DNA from: an uncultured Acidobacteriota bacterium
Lineage (GTDB): Bacteria > Acidobacteriota > Terriglobia > Bryobacterales > Bryobacteraceae
DNA length: 64,000 nucleotides
Assembly (NCBI GenBank): GCA_902825945.1
Contig: CADECY010000006.1
Span: forward strand, 1-64,000
Direction: 5' to 3'
Each line of letters starts with the position of its first letter. The first letter of the stretch is position 1. Shown one piece after another: positions 27,182-34,839 of the stretch. Under the pieces are notes generated by a model. The model did not search any database. It had not been told where the DNA came from and worked only from the letters and a program-made list of their open reading frames with translations. The position numbers were made by a program, and so were the translations under genes.

Positions 27182-28627
27182 ATGAGCACTCCTCAATTCA
27201 ACAACTACATCAACGGCGAGTGGGTCACGGGACCCACGTTCGAGAACCGTAACCCCGCCAACACCGATGAAGTGGTCGGCAATTTCGTCAAGGGATCGCC
27301 CTCCGACGTCGAAGCCGCAGCCGATGCGGCGGGTGCCGCTCTTCCCGGCTGGGCGAACATGGCCGGACCGGCGCGCGGCAATCTCCTCTACAAAGTCGCC
27401 GACATCCTCGACCGCAAGTTCGATCAGTTGGGCGAAGAGATGACGCGGGAAGAGGGCAAGACCCTGCCCGAGGCGAAGGGCGAGGTCCGCCGCGCGATCA
27501 ACATCTTCCGCTATTTCGGTGGCGAAGGCTCGCGCATGCCGGGCATGATCGTTCCCTCGGAACGCGACCGCGTCCACATGTTCGCGATCCGCAAGCCGGT
27601 GGGTGTGTGCGGCCTCGTCACGCCGTGGAACTTCCCCGTCGCGATTCCAGCGTGGAAGATGGCGCCGGCGCTGATCGCCGGCAACACGATCGTGGTGAAG
27701 CCGGCTTCGGCCTCTCCGCTCAGCGCATGGAGAATCGTCGAGGCTTGCCATGAGGCCGGAATTCCGAAGGGCGTAGTCAACTTCGTGGCCGGATCGGGCG
27801 GCGCGCTCGGATCGGCACTGGTCAACGCGAAGCCGATCAAGGCCGTGTCGTTCACCGGGTCGTGCGAAGTCGGCAACTGGTTGCACGCCGAAGCCTCGAA
27901 GCGCCATCTGCGCATCCAGCTCGAGATGGGCGGCAAGAATCCGACCATCGTGCTCGCTGACGCGGACTTCAATTCGGCGGTCGAAAACGTCTGCAACGCG
28001 GCGTTCTTCTCGACCGGCCAGAAGTGCACGGCCACCAGCCGCGCGATCGTCGAGGACGCGATCTACGACAAGTTCGTCGCCGCGCTCGTCGAGCGGACAC
28101 GCAAGCTGAAGGTCGGCAACGGCATGAAGCCGGGCATCGACATCGGTCCGGCGATCGACCAGGGCCAGCTCGACACCAACATCCGCTACGCCGAAATCGG
28201 CCGCAAGGAAGTGGGCGAACCGCTCTGCGGCGGCAACCGGCTCACGGGCGGCGATTTCGACAAGGGTTACTTCTTCGAACCCACGATCTTCGCCAACGTC
28301 ACCGAAAACATGCGGCTGGCGCAGGAAGAGATCTTCGGACCTGTGCTCGCGATCATGCGCGCCAAGGATTTCGAGGACTGCATGCGCATCGCCAACAACA
28401 TCCCGTTCGGGCTTTCGGCGTCGATCCAGACCACCAACCTGAGCCGCGTGTTCGAGTACGTCTACCGCATGGAAGCGGGACTTCTCACGGTGAACCTGCC
28501 GAGCGCGGGCGTCGAGTATCAGCTCCCGTTCGGCGGAAACAAGGATTCGAGTTTCGGGCCAAAGGAGCAAGGTCCGGCGGCGCTCGACTTCTACAGCGAC
28601 TACAAGACGGTTTATCTGAAATACTAA
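27182..28627 (+). CDS. Aldehyde dehydrogenase, probably for 2,5-dioxovalerate or a related semialdehyde
   Basis: A 481-residue NAD(P)-dependent aldehyde dehydrogenase. Key residues: Asn150 (TPWNFP), Glu248 (QLEMGGKNP) and the catalytic Cys282 (GQKCTATSRA). The Rossmann segment carries GSGGALGSAL and the AVSFTGSCEVG motif. GAAGG lies 7 bases before the ATG. Ten bases downstream is a fumarylacetoacetase-family dehydratase. In non-phosphorylative pentose or sugar-acid oxidation such a dehydratase produces alpha-ketoglutarate semialdehyde, which an aldehyde dehydrogenase like this oxidises to alpha-ketoglutarate. That assignment is inference from pairing; other semialdehydes are possible. Confidence 0.92.
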   Translation: MSTPQFNNYINGEWVTGPTFENRNPANTDEVVGNFVKGSPSDVEAAADAAGAALPGWANMAGPARGNLLYKVADILDRKFDQLGEEMTREEGKTLPEAKGEVRRAINIFRYFGGEGSRMPGMIVPSERDRVHMFAIRKPVGVCGLVTPWNFPVAIPAWKMAPALIAGNTIVVKPASASPLSAWRIVEACHEAGIPKGVVNFVAGSGGALGSALVNAKPIKAVSFTGSCEVGNWLHAEASKRHLRIQLEMGGKNPTIVLADADFNSAVENVCNAAFFSTGQKCTATSRAIVEDAIYDKFVAALVERTRKLKVGNGMKPGIDIGPAIDQGQLDTNIRYAEIGRKEVGEPLCGGNRLTGGDFDKGYFFEPTIFANVTENMRLAQEEIFGPVLAIMRAKDFEDCMRIANNIPFGLSASIQTTNLSRVFEYVYRMEAGLLTVNLPSAGVEYQLPFGGNKDSSFGPKEQGPAALDFYSDYKTVYLKY

Positions 28628-28636
28628 CGGGACGCC

Positions 28637-29482
28637 ATGAAAATCGCTCAAGTCATTTGGAACGGCCGCGTGACGGCCGCGATCATGGAAGAAGGGCACG
28701 GACGCCCGATTCCCGAACACACGGTGCAGGATCTCATCCGCCTGTCAGAGCGCGAAAACGTCTCTCTGGTGAGCCTCGCCTCGCAGCACGCCACCAAGCA
28801 CAAAGAGCCCCTCAAGCCGATCATTCCGATCTTCCCGTCGGAAGTGTGGGCCTGCGGCTGCACCTACGAAACCTCCGCCTCGTTCCGCGATGCCGAACAC
28901 GGCACGCGCGAAGGCTTCTATGCCTACGTCTATCGCGAACCGCGCCCGGAGAGCTTCTTCAAGGGAACCGCGCGCGTCTGCGTCGGACCCGGACAGAAGA
29001 TCGGCATCCGCTCCGACTCGAAGTTCACCGCGCCCGAACCGGAACTCGCGGTGGTGCTCGGCAGCAAGGGCAACGTGCTCGGCTACACGCTCGCCAACGA
29101 CGTTTCGGCGTGGGACATCGAGAAGGAGAATCCGCTCTACTTGCCGCAGTCGAAGGTGTACAACGCCTGCTGTTCGCTTGGCCCGGTGATCGTGACTCCC
29201 GACGAACTCACCGATCCCTACAAGCTCGACATGACCTGCACGATCACGCGCGAGGGCAAGACGGTGTTCGAAGGCGCGGTTTCGACATCGAAGCTTCATC
29301 GCAAGATCGAGACGCTGGTGGAGTATCTGTTCCGCGCCAATTCGATTCCACCCGGATCGGTGTTATGCACCGGCACGGGCATCATCGTCAAGGAAGAGAA
29401 TGCGCTCGCCCCGGGAGACGTGGTCACCATCCGCGTTCCTGAAATCGGCGAACTCTCCAACCCAGCGGCGATCGTCCAATAA
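28637..29482 (+). CDS. Fumarylacetoacetate-hydrolase family protein, likely 2-keto-3-deoxy-sugar-acid dehydratase
   Basis: A 281-residue protein of the FAH superfamily: EVWACGCTYETSASFRD, APEPELAVVLGSKGNVLGYT (metal-binding Glu pair), LANDVSAWDIEKENPLYLPQSKVY, SVLCTGTGIIVKEENAL. The GCTYE-type opening and lack of the maleylpyruvate-hydrolase N-terminus resemble 2-dehydro-3-deoxy-D-arabinonate dehydratase (AraD1-like) proteins rather than tyrosine-pathway FAH. Pairing with an aldehyde dehydrogenase 10 bases upstream strengthens that reading. Expected reaction: dehydration of a 2-keto-3-deoxy pentonate to alpha-ketoglutarate semialdehyde. Confidence in the family is high, in the substrate moderate. 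Confidence 0.88.
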   Translation: MKIAQVIWNGRVTAAIMEEGHGRPIPEHTVQDLIRLSERENVSLVSLASQHATKHKEPLKPIIPIFPSEVWACGCTYETSASFRDAEHGTREGFYAYVYREPRPESFFKGTARVCVGPGQKIGIRSDSKFTAPEPELAVVLGSKGNVLGYTLANDVSAWDIEKENPLYLPQSKVYNACCSLGPVIVTPDELTDPYKLDMTCTITREGKTVFEGAVSTSKLHRKIETLVEYLFRANSIPPGSVLCTGTGIIVKEENALAPGDVVTIRVPEIGELSNPAAIVQ

Positions 29483-29489
29483 ACACGAA

Positions 29490-31016
29490 GTGCCACGCTA
29501 CGCCGCCATCGACATCGGATCGAACTCCGTCCGGATGCTCGTGGCGGATGTGCATCCTTCCGGCCAGTTCGAGACGCTGGCGGCCGATCGCGAGGTGACG
29601 CGCCTGGGAGAATCGGTCTTCCAGGCGGGCGTGATCAGCGATCAGGCGGCCGATCTTCTTTGCAGCGTGTTGGCGCGAATGGCAGCGGTCTACCAGCGGC
29701 TGGATCCAGTAGGAATCCGCGCGGTGGCCACCGCCGCGGTGCGCGATGCGTCGAATCAGCGCGAGTTCATCGAGCGGGCCTCGCGTGCCGCGGGCGTTCC
29801 AGTCGAGATCATTTCCGGACGCGAAGAGGCGCGCTTGATCCACCTCGGCGTCTCCACGGTTTGGCCGCATCCGAGGCAGCGCATCATGATCGTGGATGTG
29901 GGCGGCGGCAGCGGCGAGATCATTCTTGCCGAGAACGGCCGGATCGAAGAGGCGTTCTCGAAGCCGCTCGGAGCGGTCCGGTTGACGGGTGCGTTCCTGA
30001 AGGACGATCCACCCAAACCGAGCCAACTCGCGCGCATGCAGGACTTCATCGCCGAGCGGCTCGCGCCCGTGATTCAGAAGATCGGCGTGCGCCAGTGCGA
30101 TCGCGCGATCGCGACCTCGTCCACCGCGGCGGCGATGGTGTGCGCGGTGAATCGCATTCCGCGTGCGCGCCGCGACGAGGCGGACAAACTCCGCGCCACG
30201 ATGCCGCAGGTGACCAAGCTCTACCGTGAGCTATGCGAACGCGATCGCGAGGCCCGGGCGCGTGTCACCGGAATCGGCCCGCGACGGGCGCAGATCATCG
30301 TTCCGGGCGTCGCCGTGCTGCTCGAGGTGATGCGGCGATTCCAGTTGCCGGCTCTGCACTACTCGACCGCCGGAGTGCGTGAGGGCCTGATCGCCGACCT
30401 CGGCGCGCGCGGCGTCGGATCCGAGCGGATGCAGTTGGCGCGCGACCAGCGGCAGGAAGTGGAACGCGTCGCGACGCGCTATCAGGTGCCGCTGCGTCGC
30501 GCGCGCAAGGTGGCGGCGTTCGCGCGGACGCTCTTCCAGGCGCTCCGGCCCCTGCACAAGCTGCATCCCGATTGGGCGAAGCCGCTCGAGGCCGCCGCGT
30601 TCCTGATCGACGCCGGACACTTCATCGCCGACACCGCGCACCACAAGCATTCCGAGTACATCGTGCTGAACTCGGACCTTCCCGGATTCACCGACCAGGA
30701 GAAGGTGCAGGTGGCGTGCCTGTGCCGGTTCCATCGCAAGTCGATGCCGTCGGCGCGACACACGCAGTTCCAGCAACTGGAGCCGGAGATCCGGCGGAAT
30801 CTGTTGTTCCTGATTCCGATCCTGCGGATCGCGGATGCGCTCGACAGCGGACGAGAGTTGCGCGTGGAGTCGTTCGAGTGTGAGGTGGGGCCGACGGAGG
30901 TGACGCTGCGGCTGGCGGGGCAAGGGCGGATTGATCTCGAGCAGTGGACGGTGGAGCGGGTGGGGCCGGCGTTCGAGTCGGTTTATCAGAGGAAGCTGGT
31001 AGTCGCCGAGCGGTGA
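29490..31016 (+). CDS. Ppx/GppA family exopolyphosphatase/pppGpp phosphohydrolase
   Basis: A 508-residue protein of the ASKHA-fold Ppx/GppA family. The N-terminal ATPase-like half shows AAIDIGSNSVRML, the phosphate-loop region IMIVDVGGGSGEIIL and the GIGPRRAQIIVPG motif. The C-terminal half is an HD-like helical domain (HFIADTAHHKHSEYIVLNSD, CLCRFHRKSMP). The family hydrolyses polyphosphate or converts pppGpp to ppGpp; sequence alone does not separate the two. The start is GTG at 29490, where the family opening MPRYAAIDIGSNS would fall; upstream in-frame codons overlap the preceding gene. It begins 8 bases after the dehydratase stop. Confidence 0.92.
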   Translation: MPRYAAIDIGSNSVRMLVADVHPSGQFETLAADREVTRLGESVFQAGVISDQAADLLCSVLARMAAVYQRLDPVGIRAVATAAVRDASNQREFIERASRAAGVPVEIISGREEARLIHLGVSTVWPHPRQRIMIVDVGGGSGEIILAENGRIEEAFSKPLGAVRLTGAFLKDDPPKPSQLARMQDFIAERLAPVIQKIGVRQCDRAIATSSTAAAMVCAVNRIPRARRDEADKLRATMPQVTKLYRELCERDREARARVTGIGPRRAQIIVPGVAVLLEVMRRFQLPALHYSTAGVREGLIADLGARGVGSERMQLARDQRQEVERVATRYQVPLRRARKVAAFARTLFQALRPLHKLHPDWAKPLEAAAFLIDAGHFIADTAHHKHSEYIVLNSDLPGFTDQEKVQVACLCRFHRKSMPSARHTQFQQLEPEIRRNLLFLIPILRIADALDSGRELRVESFECEVGPTEVTLRLAGQGRIDLEQWTVERVGPAFESVYQRKLVVAER

Positions 31017-31170
31017 TCCGAGTCGGAAAGCGTTGTTGGCTGGCGGCGACTGCTGGGCACGGTGAAGAGCGGAGCGTGCAACTGCCCGTCGAGGGTGGCG
31101 TCATCAGCACTTTCGATGAGGTTCCGGTTGCGCGAGTACGTGGAGGCGACCGGCGCCAAGCGCGCTGGTT

Positions 31171-31492
31171 GTGCCGTCGGCGATCCCCCTGAGTGTCCGC
31201 ACCCGGCTCCGGATCAACCTCTCAATGCTCTCCGATCTTGCGAACGTGCATCGAAATACGCTTGCAGCGCAATCCGTACGCGCCGCTTGCTCAGCAACGG
31301 ATGAGCCACATAGTGCGGATCATCGCCAGGGCGGCCGAGATGCTCGGCGACGATGCTCGTGCGATTGCGTGGTTTCGATTTCAGCCGCTCGCCGGCTTCG
31401 AATGGAAGACGGCGGAGGATCTGGTGGCAAGCGGGGAAGCGGAAGCTGTCCTCCGGCACCTCGACACGCTGGACCACGGCGGACTTGCGTGA
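31171..31492 (+). pseudogene. Frameshifted Xre/MbcA/ParS-type antitoxin gene
   Basis: From GTG 31171 one frame encodes an Xre-like helix-turn-helix (LRINLSMLSDLANVHRNTLA). The toxin-binding MbcA/ParS/Xre domain (EMLGDDARAIAWFRFQPLAG, KTAEDLVASGEAEAVLRHLD) continues in the next frame and ends at 31492. The break lies near 31258-31285, so a one-base indel splits what would be a ~107-residue antitoxin. It overlaps the RES gene by four bases (GTGA), the usual antitoxin-toxin arrangement. The family normally neutralises RES-domain NAD-degrading toxins. A sequencing error could mimic the frameshift, but the adjacent toxin is broken too. Confidence 0.72.
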
Positions 31493-31965
31493 AGCTGTTC
31501 CGCTTCCGCTGAATCTGTTGCGGAGACGGAGCGGCGGAGACCGGGGGCCGGTTCAACCAACCGGGCATACCGGCCCTCTACCTCGCCCTGGACTACGGAA
31601 CCGCGATCCGCGAGTATGAACAGGATCTCGGCTGGCGCCCTGGAACTTTGTGCACCTACCGCGTGGACGTGAGAGTCGCGGACCTCCGTGACGAGGCCAC
31701 ATTGTCCGCTCTTGGTTTTGATTCGGCGATGGTCCGGTGTCCCTGGAAGCAATTGGCGTTTCAGCGCCGGCCGAGGCTGGTTCCTTCCTGGAAGATCGCC
31801 GGGAGTCTGATCGCCCAAAACATACCGGGTGCACTTTACCCTTCCGCGGTCGATCGTGCCGGGTCGAACCTTGTCCTCTGGCGCTGGAACTCGGCCAGAG
31901 ATGATCGTGTCGAGGTACTCGATCCGCTCGGAGATTTGCCCCGCGATCCGAGTTCGTGGCGCTGA
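31489..31965 (+). pseudogene. RES-domain toxin gene with in-frame stop
   Basis: From GTG 31489 the frame reads VKLFRFR, then TGA at 31510-31512, then continues open to 31965 with a recognisable RES fold: GDGAAETGGRFNQPGIPALY, LDYGTAIREYEQDLGW, PGTLCTYRVDVRVADL, SAVDRAGSNLVLWRWN, DPLGDLPRDPSSWR. RES toxins degrade NAD+. The nonsense codon and the seemingly shortened N-terminus (several residues missing before GDGAA) mean no intact toxin is made from this start. A TTG restart at 31648 would lack the N-terminal catalytic part. With its frameshifted antitoxin partner, this is a dead module. Confidence 0.75.
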
Positions 31966-31991
31966 GGCCTGCGAAGCGGGTCATCCGGGGC

Positions 31992-32027
31992 GCGAAAGCC
32001 CGCAAAAGTTTTTCGCGAGGGCTTCGC
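31992..32027. terminator. Bidirectional stem-loop between convergent genes
   Basis: An imperfect inverted repeat (GCGAAAGCCC and GGGCTTCGC, one bulged A) surrounds a centre containing CAAAAGTTTTTC. It sits between the RES remnant on the plus strand and the NACHT gene on the minus strand. It is probably a shared terminator. Confidence 0.45.
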
Positions 32028-32093
32028 CCTGAACCCACTACACCTGCGGTTCTGGAGTGGAGAGTGTAAGAGTGTAAAGAGAATAGGGTAAGA

Positions 32094-34757
32094 CTAAGTC
32101 CTGGAACAACGAAACCCGATATCGATGAAGTGGTCGTCCGGGTCGTTGTGGGACCGATAGGCGCAGGCCGCGAAGTCTCGATTGATGAACCACGACCCGC
32201 CCCGCAACACGAACCGCCCGGAATCCGCCTTGTATCGACTCGACGTCCATTCCCAAACGTTGCCCGACAGATCCGCAATCCCGTCCGGCGTATTGCCGCT
32301 TGGGAACAACCCGACGGGCGAGGGCGCTCCGATCAAAAATTCAACGTTGCATCGCGACCGATCGGGTTCCTCATCGCCCCAAGCATACTCGCGAATTCCG
32401 CCGCTGGCGGCGAACTGCCACTGGTGTTCATCAGGCAGGCGACAGCCCTTCGCTTTCTTCGCCGCCCAATCGCAGTAGGCGCCGGCGTCATGCCACGTCA
32501 CCATCACGACAGGCCGCGCCGGATGCCGCTGCTGATCTGCCCAATCCCAAGGAGCCTTGCGCCGGGATGCTTCCAGGAACTGCCCATACTCCCAGACGGC
32601 CACCGGATATCGCCCGATCTCGAACGGCCCCATCGGTCCACCCTTGACCTCGATCCAATAGCCCCCGTCCCAAGGCATCCGCAGTCCCGGATGGTTGGCT
32701 CCCAGAGCTTCAGCAGCAGCCGCGCGATCCTTGATGTCCACGTCGTCCGCGCCACCTTCTTCGAACAGCCGCCGCATCCCGGCGAGCAGCGGCTGATACT
32801 TCGGACAATCCGGCTGGAACTTCGTGGGCCCCAAGTCACGCAGCATCGCGGACAACAGGGCCACGCAGCGTACCTCGTCCGGGAAGCGGCCCTCCGCATG
32901 GTCCGCGATTTTCCGCAGCAAGGCGTTCAATCGCCCGTGCCCCTGCGACTCGAGCACGCCACCCAACAGCAGCATCGTTTCGCGCCACTCCGGCAGGAAG
33001 ACAGGGCTGGGCCCTTTGCTCGGAAACAGGATGCTTTCATAGTCGTCGAGGCCAGCCAGCCGACGCGCCGCCAAATACTCCTGGAACGTCAGATGCCAGA
33101 ACTCGAGGTTCGACCCGCGGCTGACGATGATCCCGCTATTGGTCAGTTCCGCATCGAGGAACCCAGCAGGCGGGTCCTTCATCCGCTTCTCCGCGCCGCG
33201 CTTTTCAACCGTCCGAATACGTCCCGCTGGATCGGTCTGCATGGAGAACGCCAGTTCCTCGAGATACGTGAGGCGCGCCTTTCCCGTGATCGCTTTGTTG
33301 CGGCCCGCAAGCCACTCGAGAATCGTCTTGTAAAGGTCCGCGCGTTGCTCCGGCAATGAGCGCTGGTTCCAGTGGACGACGGCGAGTGCCGTGAGCATGA
33401 CGGGGTTGCGGGCCATCCGGAAGATCTCGGGTTTCCCGCGCAACGCGGAGTTCAGAGCATCCCGGCGTTGCCGGGCCGCCGCAGCATCGTTCGGGTGAAC
33501 CGCGTGAGACCAGAGATCGAGAAAGCTCTTCACCGCCTCGTCATCGAGCTCTTCGATCCGCACCGTCTCGAACCCGCTCAGCACTGCCTTGCCTTGGTAG
33601 GCGCCGGGCCGCGTGGACACAAAGAACTTCGCGGATCGAAACCGCCGCACCGCGTCCTGGAAGATGCCGGCGATCCGCTCGCGGCGGCCCTCATCCAGAG
33701 CCTCGTCGAGCCCATCCACCAGCAGGATCGCCTTTCCCTGTTCGAGTTGCTTTTCGACAAAGCGCTCGGTCAAGTCCCACTGGCCGTGCGCGAAGAAGTG
33801 CGCGATCCAGCCCGCCGCGTTTTGCGGAGCAGGTGCGTCCGCGCGGCCCTTGCATCCCTCGATATGCGCGTCGAACTCAGAGATGCGGAGGAAGAGCGGA
33901 AGTCCTCTGATGGGCAGTGCCACATCGGGCCCAGTCTCGCGCAGCAGTTCGCGCGCGATGCGGCGGAGGAACGTGGTCTTGCCGCTTCCGGCGTCGCCTT
34001 GAATCACGAGGCGCTGGTGAGTGAGCGCTTTCTCGAGGGGGATGCGCTTGTCTTCGCCGCCTTCGCGTGCAGCCGTGGTGATCGGGACGTACAATTGCTC
34101 GATCTCGTACTGGTTCACCGTGTTCGCGCCGAGCCCGCCGAGTTCGATATAGCGCGTGGCCTCGCGCAGGAACTCGACGTACTTCTCCGCGGTGGGCTCA
34201 GGCTCCTGGCCAGGATGCCTCCATTTGAAGAGCGCCTTCAGGATCTCCTTGCCGAGATTGTCCGAACTGGTGAATCTCGAGCGCACGCGATCGCTGTCGA
34301 GCCAAGTCTCGAACTTCTTGAGCTGGCGAACGGCGAGCCGGAGATCGGCGACGTCCTTTTCCCGCTCCTGCTGTATCGCACTGATGAGCTTCATCGAGTC
34401 CTTGTGGTCCTCAGACCAGGGGTGCTTCGGATCGACGAGGAAGGCGTACACGGGGATCCCGCGACCTACGGCATGAAGGCACTCGAGCCAGGTGATGCTC
34501 TTGTCCTTCGCGTCGCCTTCCTGATCCGGCGGCACCCATCCATAGCGATGGGCAACGATCACTACCAGCGCCTCGCAGCTTTCCACCTCGGCGCGGCACC
34601 GCACGAGCGCGGGCTGATGGCCCGCCGCAAAATCTTCCTGCATCACCGGAAAACATCCCGCTTCGCGGATCGCTTTGCCGGCCTCCTTGCAGTAATCGGA
34701 CAGATCCTCACGCGTGGCCGACACGAAGACGCGCGGGACCTTGGACGCTTCAGCCAT
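32094..34757 (-). CDS. DUF4062-NACHT NTPase with C-terminal FGE-sulfatase (C-type-lectin-like) domain
   Basis: An 887-residue protein. Residues ~9-75 match DUF4062 (RVFVSATREDLSDYC, EDFAAGHQPALVRC, VVIVAHRYGWVPP). A NACHT/STAND NTPase follows: Walker A GDAGSGKT (254-261), Walker B ILLVDGLDEA (344-353) and FVSTRPGAY (379-387), with LEFWHLTFQEYLAARRL in the winged-helix/helical region. From ~660 an FGE-sulfatase domain runs to the end: CRLPDEHQWQFAASGG, ADLSGNVWEWTSSRY, FVLRGGSWFINRDF and DIGFRCSRT. The two catalytic cysteines of formylglycine-generating enzymes are replaced (FINRDFAA), so a sensor or ligand-binding role is likely. STAND proteins of this form are associated with bacterial conflict and signalling. 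No effector gene adjoins it. Confidence 0.9.
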   Translation of the reverse strand: MAEASKVPRVFVSATREDLSDYCKEAGKAIREAGCFPVMQEDFAAGHQPALVRCRAEVESCEALVVIVAHRYGWVPPDQEGDAKDKSITWLECLHAVGRGIPVYAFLVDPKHPWSEDHKDSMKLISAIQQEREKDVADLRLAVRQLKKFETWLDSDRVRSRFTSSDNLGKEILKALFKWRHPGQEPEPTAEKYVEFLREATRYIELGGLGANTVNQYEIEQLYVPITTAAREGGEDKRIPLEKALTHQRLVIQGDAGSGKTTFLRRIARELLRETGPDVALPIRGLPLFLRISEFDAHIEGCKGRADAPAPQNAAGWIAHFFAHGQWDLTERFVEKQLEQGKAILLVDGLDEALDEGRRERIAGIFQDAVRRFRSAKFFVSTRPGAYQGKAVLSGFETVRIEELDDEAVKSFLDLWSHAVHPNDAAAARQRRDALNSALRGKPEIFRMARNPVMLTALAVVHWNQRSLPEQRADLYKTILEWLAGRNKAITGKARLTYLEELAFSMQTDPAGRIRTVEKRGAEKRMKDPPAGFLDAELTNSGIIVSRGSNLEFWHLTFQEYLAARRLAGLDDYESILFPSKGPSPVFLPEWRETMLLLGGVLESQGHGRLNALLRKIADHAEGRFPDEVRCVALLSAMLRDLGPTKFQPDCPKYQPLLAGMRRLFEEGGADDVDIKDRAAAAEALGANHPGLRMPWDGGYWIEVKGGPMGPFEIGRYPVAVWEYGQFLEASRRKAPWDWADQQRHPARPVVMVTWHDAGAYCDWAAKKAKGCRLPDEHQWQFAASGGIREYAWGDEEPDRSRCNVEFLIGAPSPVGLFPSGNTPDGIADLSGNVWEWTSSRYKADSGRFVLRGGSWFINRDFAACAYRSHNDPDDHFIDIGFRCSRT

Positions 34758-34839
34758 CTCCCAGATAGCTTACCTGGATCGGGGTGGCGTGAATCCCGGG
34801 GGCCTCTTCGCTGGATTGACGTGGCGGCCTGCGGCTCGG

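Noticed and set aside
26498..28720. 740-codon minus-strand open frame opposite the aldehyde dehydrogenase
   Set aside because: Mirror of a well-conserved plus-strand gene, with no recognisable protein features.
31510..31512. Selenocysteine readthrough of TGA in the RES gene
   Set aside because: RES toxins have no selenocysteine there, no SECIS-like hairpin is evident and the antitoxin partner is also frameshifted, so decay is simpler.
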